Shown here one piece after another: positions 23,241 through 34,990 of a DNA stretch of 64,000 nt. Both the position numbers and the translations under genes were made by a program. This DNA comes from Pegea sp. RAD2-039 (lineage: Eukaryota; Chordata; Thaliacea; Salpida; Salpidae): NCBI GenBank assembly GCA_034620365.1, contig JAQGEQ010000380.1, positions 1,302,001-1,366,000 on the forward strand. The letters are read 5' to 3'. A model generated the notes under the pieces. That model was not told the DNA's origin. It ran no database searches and saw nothing but the letters and a program-made list of their open reading frames with translations. The stretch's first letter is position 1; the number at the start of each line of letters is the position of its first letter.

Positions 23241-25498
23241 ATGGAAAGTTATCAATTTAATACACTTGATTTGTGGTTGGAAGAAAATCATTATGATGTA
23301 GCTGATGAAACTTCTGCAGTTGAATTCTTTCCTCCTGATGAAGAAAGTTGGAGTCCATCGGTAATAGATCGTGTAAAGTATCATATTGAAAATTATTACG
23401 ATGAAAAAATCCAAAATAATTGAAATGATTTATGGAAAGTGGGTTCACATGATGATAATAACATCTCTGATATCCCATCTAAAGAATCTGGTGCTTCTAC
23501 AAGTCAAGTAGGAGATCTGAACAATGTATCTTCATCTGAAACATTTGTAAATATCTTTATTTTGTTTATTTGTGCTTACAGTCAAAATGTTAGTTGTTTC
23601 TACATAGAAAAATTAATAGTTTGATAAATGATTTCAGTATTATTTTTACTATTTTTTTTGTAATCTTTTATGAATATATAGATAATCTAATTTACATAAT
23701 TTTACTTGGATTCTTATTTGCTTTAGAGCTTTATAAGACAGAACTAATAACAAATCAAATTTATTTTCAGCCTAAGCAACAAGAAGATTTATATTCTTCT
23801 AGATTATTGGTTGAAAAAGGTAAATTACAACTTTAAATGATCTTATGATGTTATAATAGATGATTTTATTGTTTGTTTATGTTTTCTAGTTTGGTTTTAT
23901 AATTAAGTCATTTTAATATAGATAGTTTAATGTAATGAACTGAGCAAACCATTAAATTGGTATTGTTAAAGTGTTAGATAAACGTTTTCTTAAACTGTTT
24001 TTTATAATTTTAATCAACATTTTAATTAAGATTATTGCTTGAGTTAAAGAAATTGTGATAAAAATTTATATACTACAAAATGCTGAAATTTAAACAACAA
24101 ATTTGATATCGAAGGATCAAAAAATGATATCAAATATGAAAGTTGTTTCAATCAACCAGAGATTAAAAGAAGAAAGTTGGAAAGTAAAACTGTTTTAGAG
24201 ATTTCTACAGAATATTCGGAAGCCATTCAAGAACAACTTCATTTGACTAATAAAATTAACAACCAAAATAAATTGGATGATGAGGCTGTTGATGAAGATT
24301 TTGTTAAATATTTTTTAAGTGATGCCTATGACAATTTCGTTGGAAATGTTCTTGAAGATGAAGACCTAAATGACGTTAATAATTGCGATTTTGAAAATGG
24401 AAATAAGGATCAAGTTGAATATGCTCTTGATGGTTTTGATGGCAAAAATCAAATGAAGACTGTTGTTGATGTTGGTGATAAAGATGACAATGAAGATTCT
24501 GCAGATGATAATGAAGAAATGCTTCTTATTATTATTGCTTCTAATAATAATAATAATAAATATGAAGAAGACTTTGAAGAAGCTCTAAATAAAGAAGATA
24601 AAAATGATAATGGTAAGAAGATAATTATTTAGTAATAGAATATTAAATTATAAAAATAACCTAAATTGAAAAATCGAAAAATTTAAGTCATCTAATTAGT
24701 CACAAAGACAATTTTATGAATAACTACAAGTTACTTTTTCCAGCTAAAAGTTCTCAAAAAGAAATAAAGAAACTGAAAAGGAATTCTGAATTAATCAAAA
24801 GAAGTAAATTAAACTTTTTTCAGTTATTTGCATAAAAATATCTTATTAATGCTTCCAGTATTAGGATAAAATTAATTTTTTAAATAAAACATTTTTTTGC
24901 AGCTGATCTTTATCACTGCGAATTTTGTGAAGACATTTTTGCTGATAAGAAATTTTTTGATTTTCATGTTAAAAGAAAACATCCAACTGATAAAAAGTAT
25001 CTATGCAATCTTTGTGATTTTTCTGCTGATTATGAATGTCGACTCAAACAACACCAATTGACTCACACTAAACAGAAATCATTTGTTTGTCGCCTGTGTG
25101 GAAACAGCTTTGGAAGGAAACGTAACCTTAATCAGCATAACGAGTCAGTTCATTCAAAGAAGAGGTATCAATGTGAGCTTTGCGAAAAGTCTTTTAGTCT
25201 AGAAAGTAACAAACATAGACACATTCGTACTACTCACGAGGAGCAAAAAGCTTATGTTTGTAATGAATGTGGAAAGTCATTTGGGCAATCGTTTAATCTT
25301 ACAATACATAAGCGAATCCACACAGGCGAGAAGTTGTTTCATTGCAAGTTTTGCTCAAAATCTTTTACGGTGTCATCTAGTTTGAAACAACATGAAATCA
25401 GTAACCACACCAAAAATTTCCCATACAACTGCAGTGTTTGTAAAAAAGGGTTTATGCGTCCTTCTACTTTAGAAAAACATCAGAGAGCTCACAATTGA
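23241..25498 (+). pseudogene. C2H2 zinc-finger gene D, nonsense codon in exon 1
   Basis: Exons are 23241-23546, 23771-23819, 24115-24612, 24744-24803 and 24903-25498, with the same phases as gene B. Exon 1 carries a TGA at 23421-23423 where B and C have GGA, cutting the protein at codon 61. Downstream exons, including the acidic exon and seven fingers, are fully open. The finger exon differs clearly from A-C, mostly at helix positions that contact DNA, and its 3' UTR is also diverged (ATTAAA signal at 25564). This is the original D-type 3' half. It may be a recent pseudogene, or may be translated from an internal start if the upstream exon is dispensable. Confidence 0.7.
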
Positions 25499-27659
25499 TT
25501 TTATAAAACTTTCATTTGTTCAACTTTTTGTTTATTTGTTTAAATTGTTTATTTTGTTGTTTTATTAAAAGTTTAATTCACTCGACTTGTTGTGATGTCA
25601 ATTTGAAAGTTTGAAAAGTTTTTAGTTGAAAGAACCAATTTTTCGATTTCAGAGAAATTTTTGTTGAGCTGAAAATATTATCAACAATTTTTTTTCAGTC
25701 ACATTTTTCAGATGTTGAGAAACTAAATTTAAAATTTAGATATAAAAAGATTTGTTTGAAATAATATTAATCAAGATGAGAAAGGTTGGTTTTTTTGTGA
25801 AATAATCACGAGCAAATTTGTGATGTAAAAAAATAGAAGACATCAAAATTATTTTTAGTTTTTCGATTATAAGGTTGCAATTAAGTAACCTTTATTTGTA
25901 CATTTATTCTTTGACAAGCAGAATTGTTTTCTTGAACACCACAAGACATAAGTATATTCAGATTCCTTTGTCATTTGATGATTACTTGTAGGAGTTTGGT
26001 TGGTTAAATCATCACCAACTAGTTCAAATTTACTTTTCAAAAAACTCAAATGAGATCCTATCGAGATACTGATGATCTCATAAGCTGAAGATCTTGTTGC
26101 GATAAAAGAGGTGATTGGGATGTAGGTGTTGATAATCCTGAAGAAGCTGGGATCGATCTTGGAAGAAATAATTAAGAGTTATTGGATCAACTTGGAAGTT
26201 ATCTAATAGAGCAAAACATCGAGTTAATGAATTGAAAAAGATAAAAAGTGAGTCTATAGAAGATAGATATTTACATCAACAACAAGATTGTATTTAAAAA
26301 TTGAGATTTTGTGAAAGAAAACTGAAATTATTTAAATGAAGCGTTTACTTTGTTGATATCAAATCAGATTGGAACTTTGCTTTATTTGCCTAATAAAACT
26401 TCTTAATAAAGCAAATAAGCATTTTTAACTAATTCTTATATATTCTTATTCTATAAAAGATCTTTTGTGATAACATGGAAAAAAGTTGCAACAAAACAAA
26501 GAAGAAGTAACAAACGTTTAAATGATCTACGGAAACAACAAAATAAAATCGTAAAGGCTTACTTCTTACTTACTCCTAAACTCTCTACCGCCAATTTGCG
26601 GATGATCCGCTGGCTGAGAAATTAATGAGATTTTAACAAATACTTGAACGAATACTTGAATTATACCTTTAATTTGCTATATAATTAGTTTTATAAGATT
26701 ATTCTAAAAAGTTAACCGCAATAAAATAACAGAAACTTGAAAAATTATTTTATTTTTGTCATATTTTACATTTTATATAAATTTTTAATGAGTCGTAAAT
26801 AAAAGTTAATTTTTCGATTGACGAGATGTGCAGTCTTATCGAAAAATGAAGCTTACATATTATGAATTGTGAATTTTATCAAATAATCGAATTACAGTTA
26901 AATCAATGGTAGTAATTATTGTTCGAAAATCAACTTTGTGAGTTTTTGATTAATTTTTATTTTTGTGAGTTCCTGTTTCAAATGTCTTGTAGAACAATTT
27001 AATGGTAGTCGTTATTATAAGATTAAAATTGAGATATCACACAAGCAAGAAGATTATAATTTTGTGTGAAATTTGAAAGTAATTGGTATTTATATAAAAT
27101 CTAAAAACCTGTAAAGTTGAAACTGATAAAAAGCCATCTTAAGGCAATATAAAGTTTGAGTTCCAACTGCTTTATAAAATATGATAAGCACAATCTAAAG
27201 ATCTAAGGCCTTCAACTTACTCGGATAAAAATCAGCTTTTTAAAGTCTTTAATTTTTAAAAAATACAAAGTTTTTTTAACTTTGATTAACACCTGTAAAA
27301 AACTTGTTAAATTCAACTTGGCAAACTTTATTTGAAATTTCACAAATAAAACTATATAAAGTAATATTAAAATTTCATGAAAAAGTTTGTAAAAGTAACT
27401 GACTTGTATGCTGATATTGCAAGATGATGCCAAAAGCGGCTATTGCCATTTTAAATTGAATTGATATAACCGGGTAATATTAACTGTTGCAGTGACAAGA
27501 AAAAGTTTATTTGTTTATTAATATTATATTTGTATACTATAAATTGACTTAATCTTTGAATTAAACATTATTTTGAAAAGACATGATGCAATAGATTTTA
27601 TTTGTACAGGTATATTATAAATGGGACTTAATAGTCGAAGGTACTAAAGACATTTCTGT
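25499..27659. other. AT-rich DNA between zinc-finger gene D and the right tRNA block
   Basis: The first 130 bp are the gene D 3' UTR. The remainder is AT-rich with no gene I can support. A stretch at about 26095-26240 reads like short broken coding pieces ('GIDLG', 'LDQLGSYLIEQNIE'), but stops interrupt it and no family is recognisable. Confidence 0.4.
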
Positions 27660-28143
27660 AAGATATAAACAAAATTATAGGAAGCACCTATTTATATGTA
27701 TCCTACATAAACGTTTTCGTTCAAAGATTTGTTTAGATGACTACAGTAAACAAGACCTGTTTAAAAATAAAGTAACAAAAGAGGATTTTTAGATAAAAGC
27801 ATAAAGCAGAAGAAGGAAGAAAACAACTCCACCATTTTTGTTTTTTTGGTAAGGCATGCTTTCAAGTTAATATTTTGAAACATAAAAAGTATTAAAAAAC
27901 AAACTTTTAATCTCAATAATGATATCAAACAACTACAGATGATCTCAAATTCCCATAAACATTTGTATATAGAAACAAAACATTATTTACCGGCAAACTG
28001 CCGATTTCAGTAATCGTAAAGTACTCTTGAAACTAATTTAAATCAAACTTAAAAATCATTTAAAGAAATAGTTCAAAGCAATCTATATTTTCTTAATTTG
28101 TAAAATACTACGAACGAATTAAAATCTAATTAATTAAAATCAA

Positions 28144-28214
28144 GCATTCGTGGTTCAGTGGTAGAATCCTCGCCTGCCACGCGGGTGGCCCGGGTTCGAT
28201 TCCCGGCTAATGCA
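28144..28214 (+). tRNA. tRNA-Gly (GCC), variant copy 10
   Basis: This copy differs from the array sequence at two positions. Acceptor base 6 is C instead of G, giving a C6:U67 mismatch, and the variable region has T (GCGGGTGGCC). Anticodon GCC, B box and T5 terminator are intact. The acceptor mismatch next to the wobble position may weaken the tRNA, so it may be a decaying copy. Confidence 0.8.
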
Positions 28215-28949
28215 CTTTTTGCAAATTTTCGCAAAAGCCAGAATGATTTAAACAAATTCTCTAACGATTAAACGTATCAATATGATTATTCAAAATAGTA
28301 TAATAACTTTTGTTGTTGTTTCACAAATTTTAATCATTATAATCAGCCAATCCAGGTTAGTTTACGTAGAAATCTACAAAACTATAATTAATCAAAGAGA
28401 AAAAAGTTTCTAGAGAGGGAATCTTAAAACAACACTAGATTTTCCTGATTGGTGCTTGAAAATGTAGATATAAAACAAAATTATAGCAAGCACCTATTTA
28501 TATGTATCCTACATAAACGTTTTCGTTCGAAGATTAGTTTTGATGACTACAGTAAACAAAACCTGTTTAAAAATAAAGTAACAAAAGACGATTTTTAGAT
28601 AAAAGCATAAAACAGAAGAAGGAAGACAACAACTCCACCATTTTTGTTCTTTTGGTAGGGCATGCTTTCAAGTTAATATTTTGAAACATAAAAAGTGTTG
28701 AGAAACAAACTTTTGATCTCAATAATGATATCAAACAAATACAGATGATCTCATATAGGAATAAACTTTTGTTAATTGATACAAAAAATGATTTATCTGC
28801 AAACTGCCGATTTCTTTATTCGTAAAGTACTCTTGAAACTAATTTCATTCAAACTTAAAATTCATTTAAAGAAATAGTTCAAAGCAATCTTTATTTTCTT
28901 AATTTGTAAAATCATACGAACGAATTAAAATCTAATTAATTAAAATCAA

Positions 28950-29020
28950 GCATTGGTGGTTCAGTGGTAGAATCCTCGCCTGCCACGCGGGGGGCCCGGG
29001 TTCGATTCCCGGCTAATGCA
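28950..29020 (+). tRNA. tRNA-Gly (GCC), copy 11
   Basis: Identical to the copy at 4120, with intact A and B boxes and T5 terminator. Confidence 0.97.
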
Positions 29021-29754
29021 CTTTTTGCAAATTCTCGCAAAAGCCAGAATGATTTAAACAAATTCTCCAACGATTAAACGTATCAATATGATTTTTCAAA
29101 ATAGTATAATAATTTTTGTTGTTGTTTCACAAAATTTAATCATTATAATCAGCCAATCTAGGTTAGTTTATGTAGAAATCTACAAAATGATAATTAATTA
29201 AAGAGAAAAATTTTCTAGACAGGGAATCCTAAAACAACACTAGATTTTCCTGGTTGGTGCTTGAAAATGTAGATATAAAACAAAATTATAGCAAGCACCT
29301 ATTTATATGTATCCTACATAAACGTCTTCGTTCGAAGATTAGTTTTGATGACTACAGTAAAAAAGACTCGTTTGAAAATAAAGTAACAAAAGTGGATATT
29401 TAGAAAAAAGCATAAAACAAAAAAAGGAAGACAACAACTCCACCATTTTTGTTCTTTTGGTAGGGCATGCTTTCAAGTTAATATTTTGAAACATAAAAAG
29501 TGTTGAGAAACAAACTTTTAAATTTAATAAAGATTTCAAACAAATGTGGATGATCTCATATTGCAATAAGTTGTTGTATATTGAAACAAAAAATAATTTA
29601 TCCGCAAACTGCCGATTTCAGTAATCGTAAAGTACTCTTGAAACTAATTTCATTCAAACTTAAAATTCATTTAAAGAAATAGTTCAAAGCAATCTTTATT
29701 TTCTTAATTTGTAAAATCATACGAACGAATTAAAATCTAATTAATTAAAATCAA

Positions 29755-29825
29755 GCATTGGTGGTTCAGTGGTAGAATCCTCGCCTGCCACGCGGGGGGC
29801 CCGGGTTCGATTCCCGGCTAATGCA
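29755..29825 (+). tRNA. tRNA-Gly (GCC), copy 12
   Basis: Identical to the copy at 4120. It is the last full copy; unit homology ends about 290 bp downstream. Confidence 0.97.
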
Positions 29826-30115
29826 CTTTTTGCAATTTCTCGCAAAAGCCAGAATGATTTAAACAAATTCTCCAACGATTAAACGTAATAATATGATTTT
29901 TCAAAATAGTTTTAAAATTTTGTTGTTGTTTCACAAAATTTGATCATTTTGATCAGTCAATCTAAGTTAGATTACATAGAAAACTACAAAATGATAATTA
30001 ATCAAAGAGAAAAAATTTTCAAGAGAAGGAATCCTAAAACAACACTCGATTTTCCTGGTTGCTGTTTAAAAATGTAGAAATAAACTAAAATTATAGCAAG
30101 CACCTATTTATTTGT

Positions 30116-31739
30116 TAGTTGTAATTTTTTTGAAGATTAGTTTTGATGACTATAAGATAAGATATTAAATTCATCAAGTTACAATTCAACCACTTCTATT
30201 CATGCTAGGTAAATTCTAAATACAAAATTACAATCTAACATTAAATAACTTATTAAAAATTGATGATTATGTTTTGCTTGCTAAGTATTCATTCTGAAAA
30301 TTACTTGTTTTTTGATATTTAATAGGTTTATCACTCGTTTAGTTTCTTTTATTTTTAAACTTTAGTTAAAATAGTTTTATATATTTTCAAAAAAGTTAAA
30401 AAATTAAAACAATATTTTTTGTAAAATGATAAGTGTTTCACGTTTGAGCTGTTTCATGTAGTGACAATAAACTCGATTTAAACAAAGGTTACAGATTTTC
30501 AAGATTGAAAAATCTTTTTTAATTCTTAAAGACATATGAAAATAGATTTTACAATTTAAATGCATTGGTGAGCTTCAAGCAAAGAATCAGCTTTTTGAGA
30601 ATATTTTTGATACCCTTTATTTGAAAATACAAAATCGAATAGTGACTTACTTCCGCAGATAAACTTAAGTTAAAGCTAACTATCATCAAGCTTAAGATCT
30701 TAGAAAACTAGCTATTTTTTTGTAAATTATACTGGCAGCTGTTTGAAAAAAAAGCACCTGGAATAATTACAGTTAGAACGTCTGAACAAAACAGTCTTTT
30801 TGAATTTTCAAAATTAATTTCTTCATCTTATGCAGAATAAAAGAATAAAAATTTTCAATAGAGCTGAAATTATTACTTTACTCGCTAAACCTTTTAATGC
30901 TTTCTATTTGTATATGTTGATTGTTCTTTTATGAATATTTAATTCTCTTAGTTAGATTTAAATTGTTCTGAAAAACTTTTTCTTAAATTTCAAGTTTAAC
31001 AATTTTATGTAAGTTGGTAGATTAAAAACAGCAAACAAAAGGTGTTTTTCCATTTTGAGGTACTTCAAGTAGTAACTGATTTAAACAAAGTCTTATTATA
31101 AGAACTTTGAAGATTAGAAATATCATTTGTCGTTTTATGAAAAAATATAATACTTTCATAATAATTTCGGTACTTCTTATGCTTTTGTATTCTTCAAACA
31201 ATAAAAAGTAGCGTTTTTAGAACACTTACAACTTTAAAAAATATTGTTTGGAAATAAAGAAATAAGCTAAGTTATATTTAGCAACTTAAATATCAATTAT
31301 TTGCTTTTAAGCTAACTAACATTCAAAACAAAAACTTACAATCTTAATTAATGCTACTAAAAATCAAGAAATATGCCTAACAATGTCAATATGCATAACT
31401 TAATGACATTATATCAGGTTTTGATTACTATTGGTAAAACTGGCTTTTGGTGCAATCTATAGCAAAATAGTTGATTGTTAATTGTTGTTTGTGTTATACA
31501 TATTTTATAATCCACTTCAGCTCACTTAAAGAAATATTAACATCTCAATTTTTCCTAATAATATAATACATTTTTATTAGGAAAACAGTTACCAAGTTGT
31601 TTTGGTGAGTTATTAAAGCGTAACTCAGTTTAGTCTACAGTTAAAGATATATTTTTAGTATTTCTAAATTAGATATATCTCGCAAAGTTATATGGATGAA
31701 ACAATTAAGTAGAGTGAGCTGTCCGTATAAAGAAACAGT
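30116..31739. other. AT-rich intergenic DNA right of the tRNA array
   Basis: No gene was recognised. Two copies of the GAG..CTTCAWGTAGT motif lie at 30446-30462 and 31057-31073. Both are followed by GATTTAAACAAAG, so they are related repeat copies. Confidence 0.4.
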
Positions 31740-34700
31740 TATGGGCACCAATAGATTCGTGTCACAAAAAGAATGCTTTTAGTGATTTACAAGATACATG
31801 TCGGTCATTTGGAACAGATAAGAACCAGTTGAATGCACTTACAAGCTGTCCCAACTTGGATGTGTATGAATACTTTGATGGCCGATTTAGAGGAGGCAAT
31901 GATGCTAGGACATCTATATGAAAAGAAACTGACTTAAGTTTCTACATGTCATCTCTAAAGCGAAAAGCAAACCAATCGTTACAATATGTTGCTGTGCTTT
32001 ACTACGTCTTTAATTGTCGGTTCGAGAATCTCACTCAATGTGATCAGAGTCTTGCTCAAAAGTATTAAGGACTTTTATCAATCTTGAACACTTGATGGTG
32101 CTTTGATAAACAACTGAATTTTCAAAGATAGCTTTTCAATGGATGTATCCAGTTAACAAGTAAGTCTCGTTGTTTTGATATAGCAAAGTGCAACAGCATA
32201 ATTTATAATACTGATAGTCTATGAGCCGCAAGAAACCATCCAAATGAGTTTCGGCGTTACAAAAGCTGAAGCAGCAAGGGTGACATTAAATCGGTTTATG
32301 ATGGTGTTAGGTATGCAAGCGGACCAATAAACCGTTTGATCGATCCCTTGCAATCTATCAAAAGAGAGATCTTACACAATAAATATAAACAGTTAAGGAG
32401 GTGGGGTTCAGTATTTTTCATATCTCTACTCTCAACAAAACACCCTGGCAAACTCTCGGCTGGATAAAATAGAACGTTTACCAATAATACACGACCTAGA
32501 TTGCAAACCAACGAGGGAAGAACTCAGCAAACCCATTTCTTTAATAGGTTCTGGAAAAGCACCAAAGAAGCGACGGTATATCCCCTGACCTACTGAAAAA
32601 TGTACAACTTACATTCTGCCCCCTTCTCCACGATATTATAATCAACTATTGGAGAACTGGACAAGTTACAAAAAACATGCACGGCGCAAATACCATAACA
32701 TTGTACAAAAAAATGTGCAAGGTCCAACTGCAATACTCAGAGAGGAATACCCTAGGAATACATTGCAAACAAAGCATTTGCTTGTGTGATACTTTCACGC
32801 CTGCAAATAGTGGCTGAAGCTGAATCACCTTGCGTTTTCAGATCAAAACGATCTCTATGAACATAATTTTTTGTGACTTAACTACAAAAAAAAATACAAA
32901 AAATAACATAAGCATTTGTATATTGCATTCATTGACCTTACATAAACTGTTGACTTTGTCAGTAGAAAAGGTCTGTTAACCATCGGTACTGTTCCACCAA
33001 AACTCATTAACATTAACATTATCTGGTTCTCACTCAAAACTCTAAACTGCACTAAATATTGTAGAAAACTGGTCTGCGAATTGGCAACTTAAAATCCAGC
33101 CAACAAAGTTTGAAGTTATAACATTCTCCCGTAAACCAGCTGCCAACTTCAGCAACCAATACTACATCAATGGATCTATTCTTGAACGAGTATCCTCAGT
33201 CATAGACCTCGGCATTACTCTGACATCTGACTTCAAATGGTACAGTTATGTTTCCAGAATCTTTGGAAAATCTATCAAGCTTGTCCACCTCATCATAAAG
33301 ACTTTTAATTCTAAAGATCCATGGTTTTTCGTCAACCTTTTCAAACTGTACATACGCCCTATTCTTGAATACAATGTCAGTGCATGGATGCCATATCAAG
33401 TTGGTGATATCAGAAAAATCGAATCTGTTCAGGCAACATTTACGAGATTGGTTTGCAGGAAACTTAATATCAAATACGAGAGTTATAAGCATCGTCTCAG
33501 CTTCTTCAATCTAGATACTTTGGAAATCCGAAGAATTAAATACGACCTTATTCTGATTTTTAAAATTATTCACAACCTAATTGATCTTCAGTTTGATGAC
33601 TTTTTCTCCATTAGTCCCTCCCTCAAGTTATATCAACTTAGAAGACATAAATTACATCTTAATAAGCCCACTCCACCAGCTACGTTAACCAGATTAAGTT
33701 TTTTCTCATACCGCACAATCAGTACATAGAACAATCTGCCATCAGAGATTGTCATGTCAAAATCACTTATGCTGTTCAAGAAAAAGCTGAATTGTTATAA
33801 TATCGCCAACATTGCCATTTCTAAACTGTGAATTTTCTTCTTTTACAATACTATGATTCTGTGCAATTCTTCATTGTCATATGCTTTTTCGTTTACACGT
33901 CAAATATATCTAATTTGTGAGAATGTGTGTTAGCGAGAGGTGCTCTCTTTAGGCACCCTCCTTCACATTTATTGTAATAAATAAATAAATAAATCATTAA
34001 ATCATTGTACACGAGCACTGAGGTAAGAGTCTAGCATGATAGAAACTGTTCTGAGTCATTTAACATCAAAATGAAGTAAACAGGGATGTGTCACAAGGGA
34101 TGTTTGTGGGATTTTTCTCAATGTTACCAAAATAAGTGTTTTATGCATCTTTTGAATGAGTCTACCTTCAGTCAAGATCTAAAGAAAGTTTTTTCAACAT
34201 ATCACGTCTAAAGACGAAAAGTAAGGAAAAAAGATTCTCATCTAAAGACCTGATGTTTGCCTATGACGTAGTAATTGTTGCACATTCAGCAAAAGACTTA
34301 CAAACTCTGATGAGTCAATTTTTATCAGTCTGTACAGACTTTAAAATAATAAGTTATAAAATAAGTTCAGTCTAAGAAGTTCTTAGCCAAGGTGTTAATG
34401 CTCTACAGCTAATCAACATCGATGGTTGTGAATTTGAGACTGTAGATAATTTAGTCTATCTAGGCTCTGAGATAATTCAAAGTTCTTTATCAAAACCAAG
34501 ATAGTGCACTATTGTACTTTAGTGAAGCTTGTACTTTGTTGAAAGCTAACGAAAATAAGCTAACACCTTTCATTTTCGATGTCTTTGCCGCATAGCACGT
34601 TTAACGTGGCAGGGAAATATCTCAAAGTAGAAAGTCGTAAGGCACACCGACCTAACAACAATGTACAGTATGCAAAGTAATCAAATGTCTTACTGGCTCA

Positions 34701-34990
34701 GTCACGTCCATCTGATGGAAGACAGGAGGCTCTGTTTTATGGAAAGATGTCAAAAGGCAAACGCAGCATCGACCGTCTCTATCTTTGAAAGATATTCACA
34801 AGTGAGATATGAGATCACTCGACATCAGTATCAGCAATGTGGAGGATATTGCAGCAGATAACTCCGAATGACGCTTTCTACTCTGTAAACAACTGGAGAT
34901 AGAGAAGAAACCAGCTTCGACGAAGAAGAAGAAACTTTTAGCATCTTTGTATTTCACTGTATTTTTCAATGTTTTATCATCATGACTCAT
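31740..34990 (+). mobile_element. Old RTE-like LINE interrupted by a nested LINE
   Basis: Broken coding pieces appear in the order of an RTE-type ORF2. 'DIKSVYDGVRYASGP' lies at about 32281, 'LLHDIIINYWRTGQV' at about 32622, 'FIDLT' then 'VSRKGL' at about 32930-32975, and 'NEVKQGC' at about 34070. 'IVAHSAKDLQTLMSQF' is at about 34273, with the catalytic Asp pair degraded. 'VYLGSEI' follows at about 34455, then 'LSHVHLMED' and 'VEDIAAD' at about 34695-34860. Reading frames shift repeatedly, so it is dead. The segment 33033-33998 belongs to a different LINE inserted into it. Material before about 32150 is less certain. Confidence 0.65.
33033..33998 (+). mobile_element. 5'-truncated CR1/L2-like LINE nested in an older LINE
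   Basis: This holds the C-terminal reverse-transcriptase region and 3' end of the family seen at 1040-2615. The longest open piece (33388-33729) includes 'VQATFTRLVCRKLNIKYES' and the 'RIKYDLILIFKIIHNL' block. The 3' hairpin GAGGTGC..GCACCCTC is at about 33936-33961 and the tail is TAATAAATAAATAAATAAA. It starts at what corresponds to position ~1626 of the larger copy, the usual 5' truncation of LINE insertions. Confidence 0.75.

Larger units (their letters stand above)
12661..24961 (+). repeat. Three ~4.04-kb tandem duplication units of the zinc-finger locus
   Basis: Finger exons start at 12642, 16678, 20867 and 24903, giving periods of 4036, 4189 and 4036 bp. The middle interval is longer because gene C retains a 215-bp intron absent from B and D, partly offset by a 34-nt exon deletion. 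Each unit runs from finger 1 of one gene, through 3' UTR, intergenic DNA and exons 1-4 of the next gene, to its finger 1. Intergenic DNA and exon 1 are almost identical in the three units, so the duplication is recent. The joint maps to a 39-bp window inside finger 1. Confidence 0.9.
27660..30115 (+). repeat. Tandem array of tRNA-Gly units, right block
   Basis: Homology to the left array resumes at about 27660, at the point that lies about 323 nt after a tRNA start in a normal unit. It continues through tRNAs at 28144, 28950 and 29755 (spacing 805-806 bp) and fades near 30115. About 270 bp of one unit are missing or unrecognisable between the left break (offset 49) and this resumption. These units resemble the diverged outer units of the left block. 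Confidence 0.9.
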
